A stretch of DNA of 64,000 nt, from positions 1,178,001 to 1,242,000 of the forward strand of contig NZ_AP027291.1 in NCBI RefSeq assembly GCF_030295745.1, in the 5' to 3' direction. The DNA is from Mycolicibacterium sp. TUM20985 (GTDB lineage Bacteria; Actinomycetota; Actinomycetes; Mycobacteriales; Mycobacteriaceae). Shown piece after piece: positions 19,015 to 27,493 of this stretch. The notes beneath the pieces were generated by a model. That model worked only from the letters and a program-made list of their open reading frames with translations, was not told the origin of the DNA and did not search any database. How positions within the stretch are numbered: the first letter of the stretch is position 1; every line of letters starts with the position of its first letter. The position numbers and the translations under genes are program-made.

Positions 19015-19854
19015 TTACTCGGTCAGTGAGGACGGGTCGACCGGGAAGTCGAAGTAGGTGTCCGGGTAGCTCTCTGGCTTGAACGTGAAGTGCCACCACT
19101 CGTTTTCGTAGTTCTCCAGCCCCTGCTTCTCCAGGCCGTCCTTGAGTAGCAGGCGATTCTTCAGCTGTTCGTCTTGAACCCGAGGATCCAGCGTGTGGGC
19201 CAGGGTGTCGAAACAGTCATAGCCGGTGCCCATGTCGATGCTGTTGTCGGGGAATCGCTCTGCCGGCGGCCCAACGCAATCGGTCAGCGGTTCGCCCGGG
19301 ACGAAGGGGCGCGTCTGCTCCACGGGCAGCGGCACGAGCGTCAGGTCCATGGTGCTGCCCCGGCTGTGACCCGACTGCTCGGCGATGTAACCGTCGAGGA
19401 ACAGGTTCGCCTTGTCCACCCGTGGGTAGAACTCGGCCTTCATCCGTTGATCCCCGAGATCCTCGGCCCATGAGACGAAGTCGTTGACGGCACGCTGGGG
19501 CCGGTAGCAGTCATAGACCTTCAGCGTGTAGCCCTGCTCGAGGAACTCGACTTGGGCGCGGTGCAGTGCGTTGGCGGTGTCGCGAGTGAGAATGCACATC
19601 GGTGCCTGGTACCCGTCGACGGGGTCGCCGGTGAAATTGTGCGGGGTGGCGTATCGGATGTCATAGGCAATCGTGGGGTCGACGTCGCTGAGCGAGACGA
19701 AATCTGCTGGCGCAGTGGGGTCGGGCTCGGCGGACGCGGTCGGTGCCACGGATGCCGAAGCCAACAGTGCCCCACCCGCCAATGCGGCCAGTACGCGCAA
19801 GAGCCTCGTGCTCGGGCTATGGCTTCTCGATCCTGTTCCTGCTCGCGAGGTCAC
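19015..19854 (-). CDS. Exported D-alanyl-D-alanine dipeptidase (VanX/DdpX-like)
   Basis: This 279-aa zinc dipeptidase starts with a signal peptide (LLRVLAALAGGALLASA ... TASA-EPDP). The zinc site is in EQSGHSRGSTMDLTL (His and Asp ligands) with the third ligand in NEWWHFTF near the C-terminus; YDCYRPQRAV supplies the conserved Arg. Such enzymes hydrolyse D-Ala-D-Ala. An exported form would act on wall-derived material rather than confer vancomycin resistance, since no vanH or vanA is present. GTG at 19854 lies three bases after the hemerythrin stop, so the two genes share a transcript. Confidence 0.88.
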   Translation of the reverse strand: MTSRAGTGSRSHSPSTRLLRVLAALAGGALLASASVAPTASAEPDPTAPADFVSLSDVDPTIAYDIRYATPHNFTGDPVDGYQAPMCILTRDTANALHRAQVEFLEQGYTLKVYDCYRPQRAVNDFVSWAEDLGDQRMKAEFYPRVDKANLFLDGYIAEQSGHSRGSTMDLTLVPLPVEQTRPFVPGEPLTDCVGPPAERFPDNSIDMGTGYDCFDTLAHTLDPRVQDEQLKNRLLLKDGLEKQGLENYENEWWHFTFKPESYPDTYFDFPVDPSSLTE

Positions 19855-19857
19855 CGG

Positions 19858-20424
19858 CTAGCGCAAGGCGCTCTGAATGACGTCCCGCGCGCGGTCGAGC
19901 ATCGAAGCGAAGGGTCCGGCCAGGAAGTTCGCCTTCGCCGATTCCACCCCGGGGTGAGGACGCGTCGGTGCGATCGCCTCAGCGGCCCGCACCGCGTCGA
20001 CCATCCGCTTGAGGTCCTTCGCGCTGACCTCTCGCCGCAGCGCGGCGAATTCCTCGGTCTCCTCGCGGTCGGCGTGCTCGACCACGGCTTGCTGAAAGTT
20101 CTTCAGCTCGGCCAAGAATTCGGGTGAGCCGATGTCCATCTGCTCCAATTTCTGCAGCTGCACCTTCGCGTCGTGCTCCTCCTTGAGCCGAGCGTCGACG
20201 ATGTCATCGCCGCCGTCGATCTCGCCGCGCGCACGGGGATGGACGACCATCTCCTCGGCAGTCTCGTGCACGGCGAGGAGTTGGCGCAGATCCTGGAACG
20301 CCGTCTGGCGGGCATCGTCGCTCGACGCAGACAGCACGTCGTCGAACATGTCCTTGATCAAGTTGTGCTGACCTTCGAGAAACTTCACGACGTCGTCGGT
20401 CGATTGCACGAACGTTTCAACCAT
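19858..20424 (-). CDS. Hemerythrin HHE domain protein
   Basis: This 188-aa protein has the diiron HHE cation-binding pattern: FLEGQHNLIKDMFDDV, AVHETAEEMVVHP, RLKEEHDAKVQLQ and VEHADREETEEFAAL give the spaced His/Glu ligands. Mycobacterial hemerythrin-like proteins have been linked to SigF and to peroxide or NO responses. ATG at 20424 follows GGAGGT; the longer reading to 20589 is unsupported. It heads a two-gene unit with the D,D-dipeptidase, and a SigF-type promoter lies 57 bp upstream. Confidence 0.9.
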   Translation of the reverse strand: MVETFVQSTDDVVKFLEGQHNLIKDMFDDVLSASSDDARQTAFQDLRQLLAVHETAEEMVVHPRARGEIDGGDDIVDARLKEEHDAKVQLQKLEQMDIGSPEFLAELKNFQQAVVEHADREETEEFAALRREVSAKDLKRMVDAVRAAEAIAPTRPHPGVESAKANFLAGPFASMLDRARDVIQSALR

Positions 20425-20481
20425 GGGAGACCTCCATCGGGTCCGTTGATCGACGCTTGCGGGCCGAGCGTCATTGATCAC

Positions 20482-20506
20482 ATACCCGGTATCGCCGCTG
20501 GTAACC
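20482..20506 (-). promoter_or_regulatory. SigF-type promoter for the hemerythrin gene
   Basis: On the minus strand GGTT (20506-20503) and GGGTAT (20487-20482) are separated by exactly 15 bases, matching the mycobacterial SigF consensus as I recall it (GGTTT-N15/17-GGGTAT). The -10 lies 57 bp before the ATG. Confidence 0.6.
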
Positions 20507-20616
20507 GCAGCGACCCGGAGTTCGGCCCATTGAACTGCGACGCGAAGAGCGATCACCCGGGTACCCGGCGCCCGAAGTGGCGTCGGCAAGACGCGTGACT
20601 GGCTACATTCGTCGCC

Positions 20617-20859
20617 ATGGTCAGACTGACGTTGCTGGCAGGTGGTGTCGCCGCGGGACTCCTCCTGGCTCCGACGGCGAGCGCCCAGCCGACGTCGTGC
20701 GACCCGAACTATTCAGGGGCGTGCGTTCCCATCGCCAGTGACGTCGACTGCGCCGGCGGCAGCGGCAACGGTCCGGCGTACGTGTCGGGCCCCGTGACCG
20801 TGGTCGGCGACGACATCTACGACCTCGACCGCGACGGCAACGGGACCGGGTGCGAGTAG
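20617..20859 (+). CDS. Small exported protein with excalibur-like C-terminus
   Basis: An 80-aa protein has a signal peptide (LTLLAGGVAAGLLLAPTASA, cleaved before QPT) and four Cys. The C-terminal DLDRDGNGTGCE is the Ca2+-binding excalibur signature (DxDxDGxGCE). Start ATG 20617 lies 7 bases after TACATT (20604-20609), a -10 placed for a leaderless transcript; no ribosome site is seen. Role unknown; a small secreted Ca2+-binding factor is inferred. Confidence 0.8.
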   Translation: MVRLTLLAGGVAAGLLLAPTASAQPTSCDPNYSGACVPIASDVDCAGGSGNGPAYVSGPVTVVGDDIYDLDRDGNGTGCE

Positions 20860-20872
20860 ATCGGCGCGTGCT

Positions 20873-21658
20873 CTAGCTCGTGAGCGTGAACCCCAAGCGG
20901 ACCACCTCGATCACGAGGACCGAGAGCAGCAGCCTGAAGACCCACTTCGCGGCGTGGGGTCCGAGGGCGAGGCGCGCTCCCAGCAGTGCGCCTGCGATGC
21001 TGCCGACGCCGAGCCACGCCGCTACCGCCCAATCGATTTCACCTCGACTCCAGAAGACGAGCACCGAGACGAGTGCCGCCGCTCCGAGCGCCATCACCTT
21101 GATGCCGTTGGCCTCACGGATGGCGTAGTGGCCGACGAGAATCAATGCCGCCAGCGCGAAGGTCGCCGAGTCGACGGCGATGAGTCCCGCCCACACCCCG
21201 ACCGCTCCGATTAGCAGCATCACCAGCGGCCCCCTGTTGGGTGGCTGATCACTATGGTCCGCGGCCAGCCATCGGCCCGGATTGGCGCACAGCAGGATGA
21301 AGGCGAACACCACGGCGAACGTGACCAGGGCGGTGGTGTTTCCGTCGCCGACCATCGAAGCGACCAGGGACCCCAGGATGGCGCCGAGAACCGCAGGGAT
21401 CGCGAAGCGGATGCCGTCCCGCCACGGCAGGTGGCCGGCGCGATGGAATCGCCATGCCGCCGTCGCACAACCGATGACGATCGGGACCCGGTTGGAGGCG
21501 TTGGCCACCACGGGTTCCACGCCGAGTGCAATGAGGATCGGCAGGGTGACCGCCGACCCGCTGGAGGCCACCGTGTTGAGAAACGCGCCGACGAGGCCGG
21601 CCAGGATCAGGACGGCGACCGACGTCACGACGACGCCCGCCGGGAGATGCGCATGCAT
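20873..21658 (-). CDS. TauE/SafE family membrane transporter
   Basis: This 261-aa polytopic protein has eight hydrophobic stretches and the family motif GAFLNTVASSGSAVTLPIL near the N-terminus, repeated in weaker form as GVGSIAGALLGARLAL. TauE/SafE proteins export sulfite or organosulfur compounds; the substrate here is not determined. ATG at 21658 is chosen over a TTG at 21679 that lies within a palindrome. It lies downstream of arsR on the same strand (54-bp gap), so it may be under arsenic control, but this is not proven. Confidence 0.8.
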   Translation of the reverse strand: MHAHLPAGVVVTSVAVLILAGLVGAFLNTVASSGSAVTLPILIALGVEPVVANASNRVPIVIGCATAAWRFHRAGHLPWRDGIRFAIPAVLGAILGSLVASMVGDGNTTALVTFAVVFAFILLCANPGRWLAADHSDQPPNRGPLVMLLIGAVGVWAGLIAVDSATFALAALILVGHYAIREANGIKVMALGAAALVSVLVFWSRGEIDWAVAAWLGVGSIAGALLGARLALGPHAAKWVFRLLLSVLVIEVVRLGFTLTS

Positions 21659-21661
21659 CAG

Positions 21662-21681
21662 TATTGACGAACCCGTCAATA
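21662..21681. repeat. 8-bp inverted repeat before the TauE-like gene
   Basis: TATTGACG (21662-21669) and CGTCAATA (21674-21681) form a perfect palindrome with a 4-base loop between arsR and the TauE gene. The TTGACG core resembles the TTGACA of the arsR-arsI gap, so it could be a second operator or an arsR terminator. Confidence 0.4.
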
Positions 21682-21712
21682 TGCGACGGTAATCCGGTGC
21701 CGGTTTTCGGGC

Positions 21713-22072
21713 CTACCGGCAGCAACTGGGATCGAGCACGGAGCACAGCGCGCCGAAGGCGTCGGGGGCCGGGCGATGGAAGACGCGCATGCCGCGTCGA
21801 TCCGACACGATGAATCCGGCGCGCCGGAGCTGGGCCATGTGATGGCTGACCGTTGACTCGGTGAGTCCAAGCGCCGCGGCGAGTTCGCCGCTGTTCTCCT
21901 CCGTCGCGGCGGAGCTGAAGAGCATCGACATGATCTTCACCCGCACCGGGTCGGCGAGTGCCTTGAGGCGCAACGCCACCTCGAGCGCGTCGTCGTCGCT
22001 CATGGGTCCGGCGGCCATGGGCGCGCAGCACACCGGTGCGGTCATGTCGATCGTCGGCAGGGTCTTGGGCAC
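21713..22072 (-). CDS. arsR: ArsR/SmtB family arsenic repressor
   Basis: A 119-aa winged-helix repressor: LRLKALADPVRVKIMSML, then LAAALGLTESTVSHHMAQLRRAG as the DNA-reading helix. It lacks the ELCVCDL metal site of classical ArsR. Instead it has vicinal Cys at 15-16 (VCCAP) and at 117-118 (PSCCR), suggesting As(III) binding between N- and C-terminal tails. GTG at 22072 follows AGGATCGGATC. It is divergent from arsI-acr3-arsC and probably controls both directions. Confidence 0.9.
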   Translation of the reverse strand: MPKTLPTIDMTAPVCCAPMAAGPMSDDDALEVALRLKALADPVRVKIMSMLFSSAATEENSGELAAALGLTESTVSHHMAQLRRAGFIVSDRRGMRVFHRPAPDAFGALCSVLDPSCCR

Positions 22073-22091
22073 GATCCGATCCTGCCATAGA

Positions 22092-22108
22092 TTGACATAT
22101 ATCGAAAA
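22092..22108. promoter_or_regulatory. Candidate ars operator/promoter
   Basis: ATTGACATATATCGAAA is an AT-rich imperfect palindrome in the 97-bp gap between arsR and arsI. It includes a TTGACA -35 hexamer for the plus strand (22093-22098), so a bound repressor would block polymerase. Binding is inferred. Confidence 0.5.
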
Positions 22109-22169
22109 CGTGGCATCGTAGCCGGTACGCCTGGTTCGACATAAGTCACAGAGGTAAGGAGATCGCATC

Positions 22170-22580
22170 ATGTCCCGCGTCCAACTCGCGCTCAACGTCG
22201 ACGACCTCGACGAAGCAATCACGTTCTACTCCAAGCTCTTCAACACCTCGCCCGCCAAGGTCAAGGAGGGCTACGCGAACTTCGTCGTCGCCGAGCCGCC
22301 ACTGAAGCTGGTCCTGTTGGAGAACCCCGGCAAGGGCGGCACCATCAATCATCTGGGCGTCGAGGTCCCATCCAGCGACGTGGTGCACGACGAGATCGCC
22401 CGCCTCACCGGGGAAGGCCTCTTCACTGACGAGGAGATCGGCACCACCTGTTGCTTCGCCACCCAGGACAAGGTCTGGGTCACCGGACCCGGCGGCGAGA
22501 AGTGGGAGGTCTACACCGTTCTCGCGGACTCCGACACCTTCGGAGCCGAGCCGGCGGCCACGACCAACGCCTGCTGCTGA
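22170..22580 (+). CDS. ArsI/CadI-type vicinal-oxygen-chelate protein
   Basis: A 136-aa protein close to M. tuberculosis CadI (Rv2641). ArsI enzymes split the C-As bond of trivalent organoarsenicals using Fe(II). Putative metal ligands are Gln5, His61 (NHLGVEV) and Glu113 (KWEVYTV); the paired Cys94-Cys95 (GTTCCFAT) would hold the arsenical. A further CC pair ends the protein. It is first in the plus-strand arsenic operon, with AAGGAG eight bases before the ATG at 22170. Confidence 0.88.
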   Translation: MSRVQLALNVDDLDEAITFYSKLFNTSPAKVKEGYANFVVAEPPLKLVLLENPGKGGTINHLGVEVPSSDVVHDEIARLTGEGLFTDEEIGTTCCFATQDKVWVTGPGGEKWEVYTVLADSDTFGAEPAATTNACC

Positions 22581-22587
22581 GCCGCAC

Positions 22588-23673
22588 GTGAGCACCCCGG
22601 TCGCAGCCAACGATCACCCCCCGGTCATCGAGAAGCTCTCCCTGCTGGACCGTTACCTGCCGGTCTGGATCGGCATCGCGATGGCCGCCGGCCTCCTCCT
22701 GGGCCGGCTGATCCCAGGACTCGACGCCGCGCTGAATTCCGTTCAGGTCGACGGCATTTCGCTACCCATCGCGCTCGGCCTGCTGATCATGATGTACCCG
22801 GTGCTGGCCAAGGTGCGCTACGACCGCCTCGACACCGTCACGGGCGACCGCAAGCTCCTCGTCAGCTCGCTCGCCCTGAACTGGGTGCTGGGTCCCGCGC
22901 TCATGTTCGCTCTCGCGTGGCTGCTCCTCCCGGACCTGCCCGAGTATCGCACCGGCTTGATCATCGTGGGCCTCGCCAGATGCATCGCGATGGTGATCAT
23001 CTGGAACGACCTCGCGTGCGGCGACCGCGAGGCCGCGGCAGTCCTCGTCGCGCTCAACTCGATCTTTCAAGTCGTCATGTTCGCCCTGCTCGGCTGGTTC
23101 TACCTGTCGGTGCTGCCGGGGTGGCTCGGGTTGCCGCAGACCACGATCAGCACGTCGCCGTGGCAGATCGCCAAGTCCGTGCTGATCTTCCTTGGCATCC
23201 CCCTGCTGGCCGGTTATTTCTCGCGCCGTTTGGGCGAAAAGGCCAAGGGCAGAACGTGGTACGAGTCGACGTTCCTGCCGAGGATCGGACCGTGGGCTCT
23301 CTACGGACTGCTCTTCACCATCGTCATCCTGTTCGCCTTGCAGGGTGAACAGATCACCAGCCGCCCGCTCGACGTGGTGCGGATCGCCCTGCCGCTGCTG
23401 GCCTACTTCGCCATCATGTGGGGCGGCGGCTACCTGCTGGGGGCGGGGCTCGGCCTGGGCTATCAGCGCACCACCACGCTGGCGTTCACCGCGGCGGGCA
23501 ACAACTTCGAACTCGCCATCGCCGTGGCCATCGCCACCTACGGTGCCACCTCGGGACAGGCGCTTGCCGGCGTCGTCGGCCCGCTGATCGAAGTTCCCGT
23601 GCTCGTCGCGCTGGTGTACGTCTCCCTGGCCCTACGACGACGCTTCACCGCCACTGAGGTGAGGACGTCGTGA
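22588..23673 (+). CDS. acr3: Arsenite efflux permease Acr3
   Basis: A 361-aa transporter with ten hydrophobic spans of the ACR3 family: LSLLDRYLPVWIGIAMAAG, GLLIMMYPVLAKVRYD, and the essential Cys in GLARCIAMVIIWNDLACGD, then FTAAGNNFELAIAVAIA. It exports As(III). GTG at 22588 is seven bases after the arsI stop, and the 3' end overlaps arsC by four bases (GTGA), so all three genes are translated together. Confidence 0.95.
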   Translation: MSTPVAANDHPPVIEKLSLLDRYLPVWIGIAMAAGLLLGRLIPGLDAALNSVQVDGISLPIALGLLIMMYPVLAKVRYDRLDTVTGDRKLLVSSLALNWVLGPALMFALAWLLLPDLPEYRTGLIIVGLARCIAMVIIWNDLACGDREAAAVLVALNSIFQVVMFALLGWFYLSVLPGWLGLPQTTISTSPWQIAKSVLIFLGIPLLAGYFSRRLGEKAKGRTWYESTFLPRIGPWALYGLLFTIVILFALQGEQITSRPLDVVRIALPLLAYFAIMWGGGYLLGAGLGLGYQRTTTLAFTAAGNNFELAIAVAIATYGATSGQALAGVVGPLIEVPVLVALVYVSLALRRRFTATEVRTS

Positions 23674-24083
23674 GCGACGAGAAGCCCACCGTGCTGTTCC
23701 TGTGCACGCACAACGCGGGCCGGTCCCAGATGGCGCTGGGGTTCTTCAATCACCTCGCGGGCGACCGGGCCGTGGCGTGGTCCGGTGGTTCGGAGCCGGG
23801 CAACGCGATCAACCCGTCGGCGGTGAAGGCAATGGCCGAGGTTGGCATCGACATCACCGGCGAGTACCCGAAGCCCTGGACCGACGAGGTCGTCCGGGCT
23901 GCCGACGTCGTGGTCACCATGGGGTGCGGCGACACGTGCCCCTACTATCCCGGAAAGCGTTACGAGGACTGGGATCTGCCCGACCCCGCGGGCCAGGGCG
24001 TCGACGCGGTCCGACCGATCCGCGACGACGTGGAGGGACGGGTCCGCCACCTTCTCGACCAGCTCGGCATCGCCCCCGGTTGA
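23670..24083 (+). CDS. arsC: Arsenate reductase ArsC (LMW phosphatase-like)
   Basis: A 137-aa protein with the N-terminal active-site loop FLCTHNAGRSQMA and the distal pair in MGCGDTCPYYPG, as in the thiol-relay arsenate reductases of Gram-positives. It reduces As(V) to As(III) for Acr3. WDLPDPAGQ supplies the conserved Asp/Pro. In mycobacteria the electron donor may be thioredoxin or mycothiol/mycoredoxin; sequence does not decide. Last gene of the arsenic operon. Confidence 0.94.
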   Translation: MSDEKPTVLFLCTHNAGRSQMALGFFNHLAGDRAVAWSGGSEPGNAINPSAVKAMAEVGIDITGEYPKPWTDEVVRAADVVVTMGCGDTCPYYPGKRYEDWDLPDPAGQGVDAVRPIRDDVEGRVRHLLDQLGIAPG

Positions 24084-24122
24084 ACCCCGATATGCTCGCT
24101 GGGTCGTCGAGCCGGGGGGAGC

Positions 24123-24965
24123 ATGGCCGTGGACCTCGAGCGTGCGCTGCGGCTGGCGGGAATGCGCCCCGTTCCACGCCTGCACGCCCGCCACGGTGTC
24201 GACCTGAGCGGCAAGCGGATCCTGCTCACGGGTGCGTCGTCGGGCATCGGCGCACACGCCGCTGGCAAGCTCGCCGCGCAGGGTGCGACGGTCATTGCCG
24301 TGGCCCGGCGCGGGCACCTGCTGGCCGAGGTGGTCGATGAGATCACCAGGCTTGGGGGACAAGCGATTTCGATGCACGCAGACCTCGCCGACATGGACGC
24401 CGTCGACGAACTGGTCGAAGCGGTCGGCCACGTCGACATCCTGATCAACAACGCGGGCCGGTCCATCCGCCGGCCGCTGCTCGAATCGCTCGAACGGTGG
24501 CACGACGTCGAGCGCACCATGATCATCAACTACTACGCGCCGCTGCGGCTGATCCGCGGGCTGGCTCCCGGAATGATCGAACGTGGCGATGGGCACGTCA
24601 TCAACGTCTCCAGCTGGCGCGTCATGCCGGAGTCCTCGCCGCTGTTCAGCGTCTACAACGCCTCGAAGGCTGCGCTCAGTGCCGTCAGTCGGGTCATCGA
24701 CAACGAAATGGCCGACTACGGTGTGCATTCCACGACGATCTACTACCCGTTGGTGGACACCCCGATGATCGCTCCGACCCGCGCCTATCAAGGACTGGCT
24801 GCGCTCAGTGCCGACGAGGCCGCGGAGTGGATGGTCACCGCCGCACGGCACCGCCCGATCCGGATCACGCCCCGCAGGACGTTGGCGTTGCGCGCACTCG
24901 ACATCGTCTCACCCCGGCTCCTCAACTCCGTGACGAAGCGGTCGACACCCAAGTCTGCGGTCTAG
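24123..24965 (+). CDS. Short-chain dehydrogenase/reductase
   Basis: A 280-aa SDR with the nucleotide motif LLTGASSGIGAHAAGKLA near residue 36, NNAGRSIRR, and the catalytic SVYNASKAALS (Tyr-Lys). The C-terminal half resembles the DltE/YqjQ-type SDRs that act on lipids or steroids; substrate unknown. It begins 39 bp after arsC on the same strand and abuts the exporter gene with no gap, so it may ride on the ars transcript. Confidence 0.85.
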   Translation: MAVDLERALRLAGMRPVPRLHARHGVDLSGKRILLTGASSGIGAHAAGKLAAQGATVIAVARRGHLLAEVVDEITRLGGQAISMHADLADMDAVDELVEAVGHVDILINNAGRSIRRPLLESLERWHDVERTMIINYYAPLRLIRGLAPGMIERGDGHVINVSSWRVMPESSPLFSVYNASKAALSAVSRVIDNEMADYGVHSTTIYYPLVDTPMIAPTRAYQGLAALSADEAAEWMVTAARHRPIRITPRRTLALRALDIVSPRLLNSVTKRSTPKSAV

Positions 24966-25868
24966 ATGGCTGACGGGACGGCGGGCCACCGGCCCGAAAA
25001 CCTGGTTCTGGGAGCCATTCTCACGACGACGGCCTTCTTCTGCGTCGCGCTGGTGGGCGCGTTGGCGAAGGCGTCGGGACGCTACACCTCGACGGGCGTG
25101 CTGCTGCTCTTCCAGAATGCGATCTGTCTTCTGTTCGTCATCCCGGTGGCGTTGCGCGGCGGCTGGACGTCGCTGCGGACCGGCAGGATCGGCCTGCATC
25201 TCGTGCGAGCGGCGACCGGCACCGCATGCTGGTATGCGCTCTTCTTCGCGATCGCCCGGATCCCATTGGCCAATGCGACACTGCTGACCTACAGCGCCCC
25301 GCTCTGGATGCCTCTGGTCGCCTGGGCGGTCACGCGCCAGCGCGTGGCGAGCGCCACCTGGGTCGGCGCCGGTGTGGGCTTCGCCGGAGTGGTCCTCGTC
25401 TTGCAGCCGCAGGGTCACGGCTTCTCGCTGGGCGAGGTGTCGGCGCTCGCCGGGGCGCTCTTCCTGGCGGTCGCGATGATGTCGGTCCGATGGCTCGGGG
25501 CGACGGAGCCGATCACGAGAATCCTGTTCTACTACTTCCTGCTGTCCACCGTGATGTCGATTCCCCTTGCGGTGCTCGACTGGCAACCGTTCCCGCCGCG
25601 AGCCTGGCCATGGTTGATCGGTCTCGGCTTCGCGCAGTTGCTCTCACAGATCTTGATCGTGGTGGCCTACCGGTACGCATCGGCGGAGAAGCTCGGCCCG
25701 TTCATCTACTCCGTCATCGTCTTCACGGCGGTCATCGATTGGATCGTTTGGGACCATCCGCCGACTCTGTTCACGTATCTGGGTATGGCGTTGGTCATCG
25801 GAGGCGGGCTGGTGGCGGTCAGGGCGAAGCCGCGTACGGCAGTGCAGCTAAGACCTGCGGTTACCTAG
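24966..25868 (+). CDS. EamA/DMT family transporter
   Basis: A 300-aa membrane protein with ten predicted spans in two EamA repeats. Landmarks are LGAILTTTAFFCVALVGALA, ATGTACWYALFFAIARIPLAN, LLTYSAPLWMPLVAW and YRYASAEKLGPFIYSVIVF. Such proteins export small metabolites or drugs. The ATG follows the SDR stop immediately, implying translational coupling. Substrate unknown. The following 144 bp to the DUF732 gene hold no ORF of note. Confidence 0.85.
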   Translation: MADGTAGHRPENLVLGAILTTTAFFCVALVGALAKASGRYTSTGVLLLFQNAICLLFVIPVALRGGWTSLRTGRIGLHLVRAATGTACWYALFFAIARIPLANATLLTYSAPLWMPLVAWAVTRQRVASATWVGAGVGFAGVVLVLQPQGHGFSLGEVSALAGALFLAVAMMSVRWLGATEPITRILFYYFLLSTVMSIPLAVLDWQPFPPRAWPWLIGLGFAQLLSQILIVVAYRYASAEKLGPFIYSVIVFTAVIDWIVWDHPPTLFTYLGMALVIGGGLVAVRAKPRTAVQLRPAVT

Positions 25869-26012
25869 AAACTGTCGAATGCGTCAATAGCAAACGGCCC
25901 CGATGCTTCAGACAGTCATCTACGGGCGATAGCGAATATTTCTCCTGATTTCGGCGAAAACAGCCAGCAAATCATCTGACTGTGCTTACGCTAACGCCGA
26001 CCGGAGGTGCAA

Positions 26013-26291
26013 ATGAAGACGACCATTGCCATCACCCTCGCGATCGGCATCGCGATCGGTGCCGCTCCGACCGCAGCGGCCGAGGAGAGCGACTACCTCG
26101 ATCAGCTCCAGCCCAGCCTCGCCTTCCTCAGCACCGAGCAGCTGCTGACCGAGGGATACCGGGTTTGCCAGTTCATCGGCGCGGGGAGACCCTCGGCCGA
26201 TGCGATCCCGATGGTCGTGAAGGACCTTCAGGTCACGGTGGCTACGGCGTACGCCCTGGTGCCCGCTGCGCTGTCGACCCTCGACTGCTGA
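26013..26291 (+). CDS. DUF732 family exported protein
   Basis: A 92-aa protein with signal peptide (KTTIAITLAIGIAIGAAPTAAA, cleaved before EES). The mature part has the DUF732 pattern: YLDQLQPS, TEGYRVCQFI and a C-terminal Cys (TLDC), so one disulfide is likely. ATG at 26013 follows GGAGG at 26003. The family is abundant in mycobacteria without known function. Confidence 0.8.
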   Translation: MKTTIAITLAIGIAIGAAPTAAAEESDYLDQLQPSLAFLSTEQLLTEGYRVCQFIGAGRPSADAIPMVVKDLQVTVATAYALVPAALSTLDC

Positions 26292-26358
26292 CGGGGGTCT
26301 CACCGGCGTCACCGGGTTCCTATGGTGGAGGGATCACCATGAGGAACGAGGAGCACCG

Positions 26359-27492
26359 ATGACCACGGAACTGCCCGACACCGCACTCGAACTGCGTTCG
26401 CTCGTGACGCCGCAGGGCACGCTGGAACTGTCGCTGCAGGACGTCCCAGTGCCCACCCCCGCCGACGACGAGGTGTTGGTCCGCGTGGAGGCGTCACCAA
26501 TCAACCCGTCGGATTTGGGCCTGCTCATCGCCACCGCGGACATGGCCGGCGCGACCGTCACGGGAACGGCAGACCGCCCCGTCGTCACGGCCCCGTTGGC
26601 GGCCGGCACCCTCGACGGCCTCTCGGCGCGGGTCGGGCAGTCGCTCCCCGTCGGCAACGAGGGGGCGGGGACCGTCGTGGCCACCGGTGCATCGCCCGCC
26701 GCACAGGCTCTCCTCGGTAGGACCGTCGGAATGGCGGGTGGCGGAATGTACACGCAGTACCGCGCGGTCGATGCGGCCGCGTGTCTGGTGTTGCCGGACG
26801 GAGCCACGCCACGCGACGGGGCGTCATCGTTCGTCAACCCCTTGACCGCGCTCGGAATGGTGGAAACCATGCGGCGCGAAGGACACTCGGCATTGGTGCA
26901 TACCGCCGCGGCCTCCAACCTCGGTCAGATGCTGGTCAGGGTCTGCGCCGAAGACGGCATCCCACTGGTCAACGTCGTCCGCAAGCCGGAGCAGGAGGAA
27001 CTGCTGCGGTCGATCGGCGCAGAGTACGTCTGCAATTCGACGTCGCCGTCGTTCGACGATGATCTCATCGCGGCCTTGACGGCGACGTCGGCCACGCTGG
27101 CGTTCGACGCCACGGGGGGCGGCACCCTGGCGAGTCAGATCCTCAACGGCATGGAGGTGGCCGCCAAGGCCACCGCTTCGGAGTACTCGCGCTACGGGTC
27201 GTCGGTGCACAAGCAGGTGTACATCTACGGCGGACTCGACACCGGGCCCACCACCCTCATTCGAAACTTCGGGATGGCGTGGGGAATTGGTGGCTGGCTG
27301 CTCACCCCGTTCCTGCAGACTGCCGGCGCCGACACCATCGGACGGCTCCGAGCGCGTGTCGCGTCCGGGCTCACCACGACGTTCGCGAGCACCTACACCC
27401 GTGAGGTGTCACTCGGGGGAATGCTCGATCCCGGCGCGTTCAACGCCTACGTGAAGCGGGCGACGGGAGAGAAGTTCCTCGTCACCCCGTAG
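26359..27492 (+). CDS. Medium-chain dehydrogenase/quinone-oxidoreductase-like protein
   Basis: A 377-aa MDR-superfamily protein with VRVEASPINPSDLGLLIA and VGNEGAGTVVATG in the N-terminal domain. The cofactor fold contains ALVHTAAASNLGQMLVRVC, VVRKPEQEELLRSIGAEYV and LAFDATGGGTLASQIL. It lacks the zinc-binding Cys cluster, which points to a quinone- or enoyl-reductase-type activity with NADPH. It stands alone with ribosome site GAGGAGC. Confidence 0.82.
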   Translation: MTTELPDTALELRSLVTPQGTLELSLQDVPVPTPADDEVLVRVEASPINPSDLGLLIATADMAGATVTGTADRPVVTAPLAAGTLDGLSARVGQSLPVGNEGAGTVVATGASPAAQALLGRTVGMAGGGMYTQYRAVDAAACLVLPDGATPRDGASSFVNPLTALGMVETMRREGHSALVHTAAASNLGQMLVRVCAEDGIPLVNVVRKPEQEELLRSIGAEYVCNSTSPSFDDDLIAALTATSATLAFDATGGGTLASQILNGMEVAAKATASEYSRYGSSVHKQVYIYGGLDTGPTTLIRNFGMAWGIGGWLLTPFLQTAGADTIGRLRARVASGLTTTFASTYTREVSLGGMLDPGAFNAYVKRATGEKFLVTP

Positions 27493-27493
27493 G

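Noticed and set aside
19015..19854. Vancomycin resistance determinant
   Set aside because: The VanX-like protein is exported and no vanH/vanA partners exist; a wall-recycling role is more likely.
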